Assembly (NCBI GenBank): GCA_002049455.2 | Contig: KV918789.1 | Location: forward strand, 248,001 to 312,000 | Source of the DNA: Porphyra umbilicalis | Lineage: Eukaryota; Rhodophyta; Bangiophyceae; Bangiales; Bangiaceae | Direction of reading: 5' to 3' | Length of the DNA: 64,000 bases | In this document: in pieces, positions 21,160-31,908 of the stretch | Layout of the letters: each line of letters begins with the position of its first letter | Position numbering within the stretch: the stretch's first letter is position 1 | Notes under the pieces: model-generated | Told to the model about the DNA's origin: nothing | The model's database searches: none | The model's input: only the letters and a program-made list of their open reading frames with translations | Program-made: the position numbers and the translations under genes

Positions 21160-24100
21160 GTGCCCGACTTGGGGTTGCCCGGCGGAACGCGAAAGCGTAC
21201 GGTAACAAGGTTGTTGCGCTGTGCCGTATGGCAGTACGAGATCGCAGCCACGTTAGGCCCATGCCTGCGCGTAATGCGAAGTTGCCGCCCTGTCCGAGAC
21301 ACGGGCGCCGGGGTGAACATAGTGCGAACTAGTGTTCTCCCTGCGAACTGGATGGCTTACGCCGAAGAGTTGACCACGCTTTTGCGCATCCGAGATGCAA
21401 ACAACAATCATCTCGTGACGAAGTATGCCATACATCTGTATGTAGACACCGCAGGTGTGCGTCTATTTGACCAATTCCTCGTTGCCAACAACTTGTCAGT
21501 CCCGTGCATTCTTGGCACCGAGTTCATTGAACAAAACATCGAGGGCATCCTGCCGCGCTTGCGCAAGATCGTCTGGCAAGAGCACGTGCGCTGCACGGAG
21601 GAACTACCTCGGCCAACGCCGATCTTAGCTTGTCTTAACGACAGCGCGTGGGACCGCCACTGGCAAGATAAACCCGCTCGGGTTCGAGCCTGCAAACAGG
21701 TGCGTGTCAACGGACACAAGGAGGAGTGGATCATGGCCACGTGCGACACGCCTGGTATGATTACCATCACACCGAACATTCGGTTGTGCCGACACAAGTC
21801 CATGGCAGTCGCCCGCGGCATCGCCATCGTCAAACCGGACGAACCATTCTTGGTCAAGTTATGCAACTTCGGCAAGGACCAAGTCATTGTTCGCAAGAAC
21901 TCAACCTTGGGGTTTGCAGACCCCTACCAAGGGCCGATGTTGGCCGCCGTCTTGGATGACAACCATCCAAAAGATGGTACCGATACTTCATCGAACGACG
22001 CGAGTCGTGACCCACTCGAGGACCTCGACCTCAGTGAGGCCCCCGAGTACCTGCACAAGCAGATCCGAGACATGCTCAAGACGCATTCATCGATGTGGGA
22101 TGGAACCAGGGCCTGAGGTGGATAAAGTAGAGCCAGACAAATCCGCACATTATACTCGTAATAATCCAAAATCCATGCCGCAGCCGCGTATCCAAATCGT
22201 ACTCTGTTCATTTACCGCCGGATATACTGAGCCTGAATGACTCTCCAGAGGCCGGATATAAAATAATCTGAATCGAGTTTCCACAGTGCCTGATCCGGCT
22301 CACATATTCTGCACCGCAGTGCTGGCGCGTGGGGATGCCTCCCCACCTTGTTCAACCGCCATCATCCGGCAGTGCCAAGCGGCGATCTTGCCGGAAAATT
22401 CCCGAACGGTTCTGTCCCGTGTCTGAAGCCGCTTGCCTTGTTGTCAACGGCCTGTGCGAGATTCCGAACGGGCACCCCCGGGTGAGCACACGAGAGTTCC
22501 AGCGATCACTACTGACGAGGACCGCTGCACCATTCAAATCATTTCCAACAACCAAATGGTACTTGCCGGCGGTTCATCGCGACAACCGCTTTTGAAGAGA
22601 CACGCGTATTTAAATCACACGTAAGACTGTACCTGGAGAGATTTTTCCTTCCATTTCAGTTCGTTTCAATTTTTGTCTTCTTCCAGATCCATCATCCAAG
22701 AGAATATATTCAATCTGTCCATCCTAACTACATCCAAAATCGTACTTATTGAATATCCGACTATAATATTGATCCTGACTCTCTCCGTCCCAGCAACATC
22801 TGATTTTGGATATATGACCTCGTCAAATACTCAATCCAGAGTGCGTGTGAGGGGATGTGGATTATATCCTAATGCAACCAAAAGCGCCTGATTCCAAAGC
22901 CCCTGGATGGAACCCTTGGCGTCATCCGCGCTACGGAGCACGCCATCGTCACTCCTCCCGACGCTCTGCCCATACGGGCCCAACCCTACCTGCCCGGGCC
23001 GTTCAAACGGCAGATCATCGCTGATCAGATCAACAAGATGTTGAAGCTCAACGTCATTGCCCCTAGCCATAGTGCTTGGGCAAGTCCCGTGGTAATTGTA
23101 CCAAAGAAGAACGGCAAAGCCCGATTCTGTGTCGACTATCGTCGGTTAAACAACATCACCAAGAAGGATGCTTATCCCTTGCCTCGGATGGAGGACTGCC
23201 TCGACTCCTTGGGAGATGCCTAGGTGTTCACGTCCCTCGACTGCACCGCGGGGTACTGGCAAGTACCCTTACGCAAGGAAGACCAAGAGAAGACGGCGTT
23301 CACGACGTACTGTGGGATATACCACTGGTTATCCATGCCTTTCGGCTTGACGAACGCGCCCGCTACCTTTCAGCGCGCGTTGGATATTATCCTCTCGGGT
23401 TTGAAGTGGCAGATATGCCTCGTCTACTTAGACGATGTCATCATCTTCTCCGCAATCGCGGAACAACACGTCAAAGACGTTGACACGGTTCTTCACCGCC
23501 TCCGCGAAGCCGGGGTCACCCTCAACTTGGAAAAGTGCACGTGGTTCTCCGATGAGGTCGAGTACCTAGGACACATTGTCCGCCCCGGGCAACTGCACGT
23601 GCACAACAAGAACGTGGATGCTCTGAAGCATGCCAAGTTCCCAACCACAATGACCCAGCTGAAAAGCTCCTTGGGCATGTGCAACGTCTATCGACGGTTT
23701 GTCAAAGACTTTGCCAAACGAGCAAAGCCCCTGAACGCCCTGACTAGGGCCGAGATCCCACCGGATTTACCACCACCGACGGACGTGGCTATCGCCGCCT
23801 TCGAGGACCTTCGCAACGCACTGTTGTGCCCACCGGTACTTGCCTTGCCGAGGGCCAATCGGAAGCTCGTCGTTGACGTGGACGCATACGCCGACCAAGG
23901 TGGTTGTACCCTCCTCCAAGAGGAGCCGGGCGAACTGCTTCATCCTGTCGGATATTGGACCCGAGGACTCACTGCTGCAGAGCGAAACTACTGCACCACG
24001 GAGGGAGAATGCCTCGGCGTCGTGTGGGCTGTCCTCAAGTTGAGGCACTTCCTCGACGGACAACGGTTCCTCATCCGAACGGATCACCAAGCACTTAGCT

Positions 24101-26430
24101 GGATCTACAGCACGACCGACTCAAGCGGACGCTTGATGCGATGGCGACTTCGCCTTTCCGAATACACATTCGATATGGTTTATAAACCAGGTGCATCGCA
24201 CCACTTGCCCGACTTCCTGTCGCGCGCCTCTACGGTGGCTCCGCCAGATGATAACCATGATGATATACCTTGTCTGGCATTGGCCGAGACGGCCAACGGC
24301 TTAAGAACGGGGAGGTACACGGGTACCGACACACCGGAACCGGTGGAGTTCGACGATGTTGTCGAAGCACAGCAAACAGACGCCTTCTGCGTCGAGATGT
24401 TCCCTCGCGTGGAGCGCGGAACGGCCAAGGCCTTCTTCCGCGATGAGCATCACGCTCTGTACCGCCGTGCGCCTTACGGCAAACAATTGGTTATTCCAAA
24501 GTCTCTACGCGAATGCGTGTTGACCCTCGAGCACCACGCAACCGTGGCCGCCCATCCTGGTATGAACCGGATGTACTACACAATGCGTAAGGCATACTAC
24601 TGGCCTTCAATGGTGACGGATATTCATTCGACCATCACCAAATGCACAACGTGTGCGCAAAACCGCCTCGCCTTGCGGCGACACACCACGCCCTTGACCC
24701 TGTTCCAGGCTACCGAGCCTCTCACGGAGCTATCCGTTGACATCTTTGGGCCCATCCCGGCCTCCAAGAAGGGCAACCGCTTCATCTTGGTTATCACCGA
24801 CCGCTTCGCCAAGCTCACCAAGTGCGTCGCCTTGCGGCGAATCACGGCTATGTCAGTGGCGTCAGCCATCATCGACGCGTGGGTGTGAGCCTACGGGCCA
24901 CCGGACCGGATCCTATCGGACCAAGGGCTCCAGTTCACGTCGAACTTCTTCATCGCTGTGATGAAAATGCTTGGCATTGAAACGGTTCGCACCACGGCGT
25001 ATCATCCCCAAACCAATGGGCAAGTCGAACGTTACAACCGTACCATGGCTACTCAGCTGCGACTCTACGTCGCCGACGACCCATCACGATGGGATGAGCT
25101 ACTCCCGGTAATCAACATGGCGTATAATAGCCAACCACATCGGTCGACGGGCATCGCCCCATTTGAGCTTGTTATCCCAAGGCGGATCCCCAACCTCACG
25201 GTTCGCAACTTGCCCCCGGGCACTCCGCTTACCAATAAAAGAACGCTCAAGGATGGGTCACCCCTAGCTGGCAAACGCGAGTTCATGGCCCGCCTGCGCA
25301 AGCAGATCCCCATCGTGGTCGAGGACTTGCGTAAGACGCAACAACGTTACAAACGTCACTTCGACCATCGGGTCGCAACCCGCAATGCGGACGTCAAGAT
25401 CGGCGACTACGTATACACGACCAACCACAATCGGCAAAACAAGCTGCAAAGCAAAGCCATTGGCCCCTTCGTGGTCGTTGACGCAGACGCGGACGCCTCC
25501 ACGTTTGTCATTGACAATGACGGCGAGGAAAAACGCGTCAGCAGTGACCATTTCACCCCAGCTCCTCGTCCAACGACGACGGACACGGTTCCACACCCGC
25601 TGCTAGATTGTCCAGTCCAACGCAAGTCACCCCCGGCAACTGCCGATGAGCATGTGATCGACAAACTCCTAGGCTCACGCCAGACGGGTGACAGCTATAG
25701 CGCTAAGGTGCGCTGGTTCGACTACGGGTCGAACGACGACACCTGGGAACCCCTGGAGAACCTCCCCCGCATCCTGGTGGTGCGTTTCCTTCGACAGAAG
25801 AAGAAGCATGTACCCGGGTACGAATGGCAAACGCCATCGCGACGAAGTCGCCGACAGGCCGGGCTCACAACCGTGGCCAACATCGTCATGGACTCCACGT
25901 AGATACCCACTATCCAATATGTCCAAGTTACCGGTGACGGAGTTATCCATGCCGATGTCTCTTGGACAGAGTAAAGTACCGACGTTGCAATTAAGGCAGT
26001 AAATCCTGCGGCGTGGCTCAAGTCCACTCTGCCGTCCATGACGCGCAACTTTGCATATGATCCCCAACTTGCCTTGCGGCATTTCTCTCGGCTGAACCGT
26101 GTTTACGGCCCGTACACATATGTGTGGCCGAAATCCGCACAGGCGACACTCATCGGGAGCGATCCCCCCGTACCAGTGCTCCCCAACGGGTTTCTGGTAC
26201 CTCCGGTGCAACACTTGGACTCAGTCCTCCGACGCTTGGTAACAACCACAGAAGAAGCAACCGTGGTAATACCACAATGGACCAACACCAGTTGGTACGC
26301 TACTGCCATACGTGCATGTTTCGAGTACGAAGTGCTTTTATCAGCAGACGCAAGGGATACAAATCCCACAACATGGGCCATGATGGCCTGCCACTTCCTT
26401 CATCGCTATGACGATAAACAGAAAAACTGA
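21160..26430 (+). pseudogene. pol: Gypsy element 1 pol with chromodomain
   Basis: In order: protease DTGAGVNIV (21,298), reverse transcriptase with YLDD (23,425-23,436), RNase H, integrase with an H2C2 finger (HHATVAAHPG...CTTCAQNR) and DDE motifs, and a chromodomain (about 25,650-25,780; VRWFDYGSNDDTWEPLENLP). An additional ~175-residue tail ends at 26,430. It is broken by the hAT insertion at 22,107 and by stops at 23,221-23,223, 24,886-24,888, 25,900-25,902 and 25,972-25,974. Element 2 shows the intact codon for most of these. The chromodomain places it among chromoviruses, whose integrase tail targets modified chromatin. Confidence 0.9.
22107..22905. mobile_element. hAT-like non-autonomous element A
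   Basis: 799 bp inserted in pol. A perfect 8-bp target duplication GATGGAAC flanks it (22,099-22,106 and 22,906-22,913); element 2 has the uninterrupted site. Ends are CAGGGCCTGAGG...CAAAGCCCCTG, the CAGGG-type terminus of hAT transposons, with a short inverted repeat. The interior is AT-rich with many GGATAT/ATATCC motifs and encodes nothing recognisable. Confidence 0.9.
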
Positions 26431-26572
26431 GAAGTGGATACAAACATGTCAAACGACAAACAACATCAAGACGAAGAAACATCAACACCCTAAAAAGGCG
26501 TAAGACCCCGACATTGTCAACCCCACCCCCCCACCGGGGTCAACCGAGCAAGTCACTGAACAGTGAACCTCG

Positions 26573-28512
26573 CTACTCCTCGTAGTCACGACGACGCGAG
26601 TCCCGGCGGGAATCGCGGCTCGCGCCAGCACTGGCCGCCGACTCCTGCGAGACACTACGCGCACGCGTGTTGCGCGCCGAGTGCGGAACCCCCGTCGACG
26701 GGCCTCCACCCTCGTGGGGCCGACGAACAAGGATGCTCTGCGCGTTGAAGCGCGCCGGCGCGGCCTCCTCCTTTGGCTGGATAGCCTCGAGGTGCTGGGC
26801 GAAGCGCCCGTAGTTGGCCTCGCCGTCAACGGCGCGAGCCACGGCCTGTCCAATAATGGACAAAGCCGACTCGACACCCCGTCAGTCCGCGCGCTCAACA
26901 GCGGTACGCAAGCCTGCGATCTGCTCGACCCAGGCGCTAGCCACCGCCGACAAGGCTGCCCCGCGGGGCGCGCGAGCGCGTACATCGCGCGCGCGCGCCG
27001 ACCCAAACAAGGCAACCGCCGCGGTGGACGACGCGCGGGTCGGCCAAGTGGCATCCACCGACCGGGGCGGAGATGGCGAGCGATCGCGCCGCGGTGAACG
27101 CGGGCGGTAGCGGCCCTCGCGGGCGTCGCCAACGGCGTGAACCCAGGTCCGACGACCACGACGCCACACCCCGGGATGGTTCGAAGTAATTCGAGCCATC
27201 GGGAGTGGAGCGTTCGGATCCAACGCCCAGTCGAAATCGACACAAGGGTGGCGAAGGCAAAAACCGTACTCCTTGGTCGGGTCGACCGTGACCCGCACCT
27301 GACGGGCTTCCCCGGAGTCGCGGTCGCGCCAGACGACGTCCTTAAGGACCTCCCGCCATGGAAACGCCGTCACGGCTTGACGCATCTTGCCGTACAAGAC
27401 GTACTTGGCTTCGCCGTCGGGCGCGTCCTTCAACTTGGACGTATCCAACGCGTCGAAATGACGAAGCGTCTTCGTGTCCAAGTGGACGAAGAGCTTGTCC
27501 TCCTGCAGGGTGTGAACCACGCAGCAACTAAGTTGCAGTAGTACTCGGAGTACACCTCCTGCCAGACTGAGCTGTAGGCGTTGCGCAACGCATCCGCCAT
27601 GTACGACACCACCACGGGGGTCGCCACCCACAACCCCGTGTGGGTCTTCCAGTCCGGGATAGGCGGAAGCCAACGGGACAAGTCGAACGCCCGTGGCGCA
27701 CGGAGAAATCCACCCGCCCACGCGGTGGGCATCAACTCGCGACCGCGAAAGAAGCGCGTGTCAACGCCCCGACGGTGGTCGGATGGGAACATCGGCAGCC
27801 GAAAGGAGTTCGGCAACCCGGTGACCCGCGGACTGCGGTCATTCTCGACGTTGTCGTTCTCCTCGTGCTTCACCATCGCGAGCTGCTCGAGGTACGGCTC
27901 CAGACCGGAGTTGTGCCCGAACGGGACCGAAAGGTCCTCGGCGAGAGCCCGCTTGAAGAAGACGGCCTTCGGCCAGTTGCGCAGCAAGCGGCAAAACGAG
28001 TTGGCCGCCGCCTCGATCGACTCTGTACCCTTCACAGGGAACATAAGCGCATTGGCGTACACCAAACGGTGGAACGGGTGCAAGGGAAATTGGTACCGCA
28101 CGACCTCGTTGCAAAACGACATCACCTCGTATACACGACGCTGAGGTCCCTGGTTCCCAAAGTACGGGTCCCCATGGACCTCGGCCACGCGGTCGCCTGC
28201 GTGGTCCGGCAACCCGGCTTGCGCCATCACGTCGATGAAGTCGGGCAACGCCTCGTAGTGCGCGTAAACACGGCGCGTGTGCGCACGAGCGCGGTTTCGT
28301 ACGCACATCTCGTACAGACGGTTGTCGGTGACTCGCGGGACCCCATCGACCACCTTCACAGGGTTGGCGTGCACGTAGTACGAGCCGCGAGGCCGAAACT
28401 GGCGCAAGACCTCCGGGTCCGCGGAGCAATCCATTTCCGGATGGCCCCCCGCGGCGGCATGCGCCCCGTCGATGGTCTCACCGCCACCGGCAACGCCGAC
28501 GTCCACCGCCAT
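26573..28512 (-). pseudogene. Antisense gene of the chromovirus, unknown product
   Basis: Opposite in direction to gag-pol, between pol and the 3' LTR. The ATG at 28,512 opens MAVDVGVAGGGETIDGAH. The frame runs to about 27,530, continues after a one-base shift in the frame open to 26,882, meets one TGA (26,882-26,884), and then stays open to 26,573. Together about 645 codons. The middle is a globular, aromatic-rich protein (motifs such as PLHPFHRLVYANALMFP and LPNSFRLPMFPSDHRRG). The C-terminus is Arg/Ser-rich (RRDRSPSPPRS, SRRDSRRRDYEE) and likely binds nucleic acid. No domain was recognised. A capsid- or nucleocapsid-like role is conceivable from the layout but unproven. Element 2 retains only a fragment of its 5' end. 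Confidence 0.6.
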
Positions 28513-28555
28513 CGCGGCTGAATCCGCCGTCGCGTTGGCCGTCCGGGGAGTTTAC

Positions 28556-29308
28556 CAGGGGTTGTTAGGGTATGCATTTCGAGGCGAAATAGGATACGGA
28601 TACACGCCGACGCGGTGTATCTGATTACGGATAAATCGCTTGACTAAGATCCGGATGCGGATATCTGCCTCCGAAACCGGATTATTACGTAGATTATATC
28701 CGTATCTGAGTACGATTATCGTATCCGATTATATTCCTACAAGTATGTCCGGCTGCACAATTAAGGCCAGAGAAAGACGCCATTCAGGCACTTGTTGAGT
28801 GCTAAATGGTCGTCAAGTACGACTTGATATTCACATTTGATGTGTGCGCCCCAACGGGCGCAGTCCAGGCAGTTCCCCGCCGTTTTTGTAAACGGTCGTC
28901 AAATAGACCGTTCTGAAACTCGTGTCACACTTTGCTGATATCGCAAGCGGGCCGAGTCGCGTGCTTGAACGGCTTCTTCCGGTTCGGGCGGGATAGCCAC
29001 TTGTTGCTGCTACATGCCTGCACATGAATCTCCCGATGGTCGGTGTGGGAAAAGAGAGGTGGACCGCGTTGTACCGGAATTCTGTCAGCCCAAGAAGTTT
29101 AATAATCTTATATATCCCTGTATCCTGCCTTTTATATCTTGAATACGGATCTGATATAATCTTGCAATTTTTGTCGGACAGGATAGATATATCCTCTTCT
29201 CTCTTTCTCATAATCCATTTAGAATATGCGTCCCCGGCGCGTATCCGAAGTGGATACGGATATAATGCATGGATATATTCCTCAGGGATATATCCATGAC
29301 AACCCCTG
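28556..29308. mobile_element. hAT-like non-autonomous element B
   Basis: 753 bp, ends CAGGGGTTGTTA...TGACAACCCCTG (12-bp inverted termini with few mismatches). Flanked by GAGTTTAC (28,548-28,555) and GTGTTTAC (29,309-29,316), an 8-bp target duplication with one mismatch. The interior is AT-rich with dense GGATAC/GGATAT/CCGTATC motifs near both ends, as in element A, so both probably belong to one family. It sits 44 bp upstream of the antisense gene's ATG. Confidence 0.85.
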
Positions 29309-29316
29309 GTGTTTAC

Positions 29317-30475
29317 CCTGGCTGTCGCCGCCGGGCTTGCCGCCCTTGCCGCCGTCGCCGCCGGGCTCGCCGCGCTTGCCGCCCGTGCCGCAGCGCTTGC
29401 CGCCCTTGCCGCCGTCACCGCCGGGCTTGCCGCGCTTGCCGCCCTTGCCGCAGCGCTTGCCGCCCTTGCCGCCATCGTTGCCGGGCTTGCCGCCCTTGCC
29501 GCCGTCGCCGCCGGGCTTGCCGCGCTTGCAGCCCTTGCCGCAGCGCTTGATGCCCTTGCCGCCCTTGCCGCCGTCGCCGCCGGGCTTGCCGCGCTTGCCG
29601 CGCTTGCCGCCCTTGCCGCAGCGCTTGCCGCCCTTACCGCCGTCGCCGCCGGGCTTGCCGCCCTTGCCGCCGTGCGCGCCGCCCCCCCCACCCCGCGCAA
29701 ACCCACACTCACCGGGCCCACCACCTCGCGGTGTGCCACCTTGCGGCGGCGCACCCCTACATAACCTTGCCGTTAGGCAGCGACCTGTGCGCGAGCACGA
29801 AGACACGGGATGGACCCGTGCCGATACAACGCGGACCCGCACCCCGGCTTTCGCCGTGTCGTCGAAGGAGTCAACACGCCGACGAGGGCGGCGCCTGCCG
29901 TCACGACGACCACCACCCAGCTGGTGCTGCCCCGCGCGCACGCCTCGGTGCTAACCGGCCTGGAGGTGTGAACCCCACCCCCACGCTCGGCACCACGGAC
30001 CCGCGCCCCGGCTGTCGCCGTGTCGTCGGGGTAGTCAAACCCCCGACGAAGGAGGCGCCACTCGGCGCCGACGACGGTTGCCCCAACACGTGTTGCACGA
30101 CGCACCCGCGCACCAACGTGTCTTAACCCCGACGCTCGTCGCCTGTCAACCGACCGTCTGGCGACCACGCCGACGCCGATGCCGACTCGCCTGCGAGGGC
30201 GCGCGTACGCGCAAGCGCCGGTCGGACCCGCAGCGTCAGCTGCCCGCCACCCACGCCCACGCGTGTGTGGCGGGACGGTCGCGACCGACGACGGCGAACC
30301 GCCACCTCCCCCCAATCGGGACTGGGCGGCGCGCCCCCCCCCCCCCCCCCCCCCCCACGGCTCCCGCCGCCTGGGCGGCTGCGCCCGCGCGGGCCCGTAA
30401 GAGGCCGCGATCGCCCAATCGGGTTTCATTATCCTCGGATCTCACCGGGACGGTACGAATCTCGCGTTGGAGGTA
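29317..30475. repeat. Gypsy 3' low-complexity region
   Basis: 29,317-29,690 is built from variants of GCCGCCCTTGCC and GCCGGGCTTGCC, keeping Ala/Leu-type frames open throughout. 29,691-30,475 is GC-rich with a poly-C run (30,334-30,355) and ends in TTGGAGGTA, the likely short polypurine tract before the LTR. Element 2 has the inverted equivalent at 36,376-38,019, with a different minisatellite. No gene is supported. Confidence 0.7.
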
Positions 30476-30862
30476 TGTAGCATATCTCTGCTACCAATTG
30501 GCAATTAGCCACGAGTAGCCCCCTTGACTGGCCGAATCCACGGATGTGTGTGACTCGGCTTGTGGCACGCCCTTTGGGGGGTTACTTCCCCATTGTTTAT
30601 TTTTTTTATTGCTTGCCTGTCTTATCTGTCTGCCGGCACTCATTACGATCGCTTGATCGGATGGTCGATCGACCAGTGCCGTTGTTTGTATTCAAGCACC
30701 GTGGGTCCGGGGTCGCCGTCGTGGGCACCACCCGGCTCCCCATCGGATGCCCTTCAACAAAAGGTCTTCTTCCTCGCCGCGACGGCGATAGAACTCGCTT
30801 TATTGCTTGGCTACGGTCGGTCTCAGTACACTGGTAATTGAACTAACATTATTAATACCACA
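30476..30862 (+). repeat. Gypsy element 1, 3' LTR
   Basis: 387 bp, one base shorter than its partner (AGGTCTTC versus AGGTCCTTC), plus several substitutions. Followed directly by the GGTGG target duplication. Confidence 0.95.
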
Positions 30863-30867
30863 GGTGG

Positions 30868-31494
30868 CGCGGTTCTTCGGACAAGCATTCCTTTCTCTTG
30901 CAATACATTCCGCACTTTATTGAACACGAACTCATGAAGATGAGAAGAAGTGTACAGGTCCACGCTTGAACCCAGGCATGGAAACGGCGGATTCGGGTGA
31001 CTCTGCGAGCCCAATACAAGGGCGATGGAATGTCCCCACTGATGCATCCAACCTGAGTCGCGGAGGGCTTTCTGGTGCTGCCCAGGTGGTCTCTGCCGGG
31101 CAGTGGCCGTGATCGTCATCCACGGCACCCCAGGCAGACCCACTCCAGGTATATAGAGGAGCCCATCCCAGCCATCTCCTCTCGGCGTCGTCCGGCAGCA
31201 TCGTCCCTTCTGCTCGTCCCCTTCCCCATCCCCGCCCCGCCAACCTCCACTGGCGGTGCGGCCTGTCTCCGCCTCGCCGGCTGTGTTCTGGAGTTGACCT
31301 GTCCCCCCCGGCACCCTGCCCCCCTTCCCCCTCCCCGCGCCCCCAGCCTCTACCGTTGGTGGGACCTGGCGCGGCCGCGCTGACTGTTGTCTGGCGTGGA
31401 CCTTCCCCCCCCCTCACCCCGCCTCAACTCCCCTCCTCCTGCCCCCCGCTCCTCCTCCACCCGTGGCGGCTACCACACCTGCGCCCCGCCAGCC
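30868..31494 (+). promoter_or_regulatory. Upstream region of the histone H3 gene
   Basis: Contains CCAAT (31,009-31,013) and a good TATA box, TATATAGAG (31,150-31,158), about 345 bp before the H3 ATG. That leaves room for a pyrimidine-rich 5' leader or a leader intron. The gypsy element ends 627 bp before the ATG, so it may have displaced more distal control sequences. Confidence 0.4.
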
Positions 31495-31908
31495 ATGGCG
31501 CGGACGAAGCAGACGGCGCGGCGGTCCACTGGAGGCAAGGCCCCGGCTTCTCTGGCCAGGGCCGCCGCCAGGCGGGCGACCAAGTTCAAGGCCGGTGGCA
31601 AGGCCGCAGTCAAGCGCCGTTACCGGTCTTGGACGGTCGCCCTGCGGGACATCCGCAAATTTCAGTGGTCGGGGGAGCTGCTTATCAGCAAGCTCCTTTT
31701 CCAGCGCCTGGTGCGCGAGATTGCGCAGGAGTACACCAACTCTCCCCGCTTTTCGGCGTCAGCTATACTGGCGCTTCAGGAGGCGTCCGAGGCCTACCTG
31801 GTGGGCCTCTTCCAGGACGCTCAACTGTGCGCCATCCACGGAAAGCGTGTGACTGTCATGACCAAGGACATTCAGCTTGCCCGCCGCATCCGTGGCGAGC
31901 GGGCGTAG
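31495..31908 (+). CDS. Histone H3 variant with Arg at K9 and K27
   Basis: 137 codons, one more than canonical H3, from an ATG in good context (GCCATGGCG). The tail [16 protein letters not shown] is canonical except Arg for Lys9; K4, S10 and K14 are kept. The K27 region reads AARRAT instead of AARKSA, so both K27 and S28 are changed. The segment to the alphaN helix is diverged and basic. K56 is Trp (FQWSGELL) and K79 is Thr. The histone fold (LVREIAQEY to [13 protein letters not shown]) is well conserved. Loop 1 has canonical length, which argues against a centromeric CenH3. The intact frame and conserved fold suggest a working, specialised nucleosome component. Single exon. Confidence 0.92.
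   Translation: MARTKQTARRSTGGKAPASLARAAARRATKFKAGGKAAVKRRYRSWTVALRDIRKFQWSGELLISKLLFQRLVREIAQEYTNSPRFSASAILALQEASEAYLVGLFQDAQLCAIHGKRVTVMTKDIQLARRIRGERA

Larger units (their letters stand above)
14971..30862 (+). mobile_element. Ty3/gypsy chromovirus, element 1 (complete, decayed, nested)
   Basis: Flanked by LTRs 14,971-15,358 and 30,476-30,862 and a perfect 5-bp target duplication GGTGG (14,966-14,970 and 30,863-30,867). The order is LTR, primer-binding site, leader, gag, pol (protease, reverse transcriptase, RNase H, integrase, chromodomain, extra tail), antisense gene, low-complexity 3' region, LTR. Three later insertions interrupt it: a copia element in gag, and hAT-like elements in pol and upstream of the antisense gene. 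Removing them leaves about 10.4 kb. Several nonsense mutations show it is dead. The two LTRs differ at roughly seven or eight positions, so it is older than element 2. Confidence 0.95.

Noticed and set aside
29309-29764. An Ala/Leu-rich helical protein
   Set aside because: It is a translation of GCC/CTT low-complexity repeats in the gypsy 3' region; the other strand and other frames are equally open.
31495-31908. Reading the H3 variant as the centromeric histone CenH3
   Set aside because: Loop 1 has canonical length and the tail is close to normal H3; CenH3 usually has a longer loop 1 and an unrelated tail.
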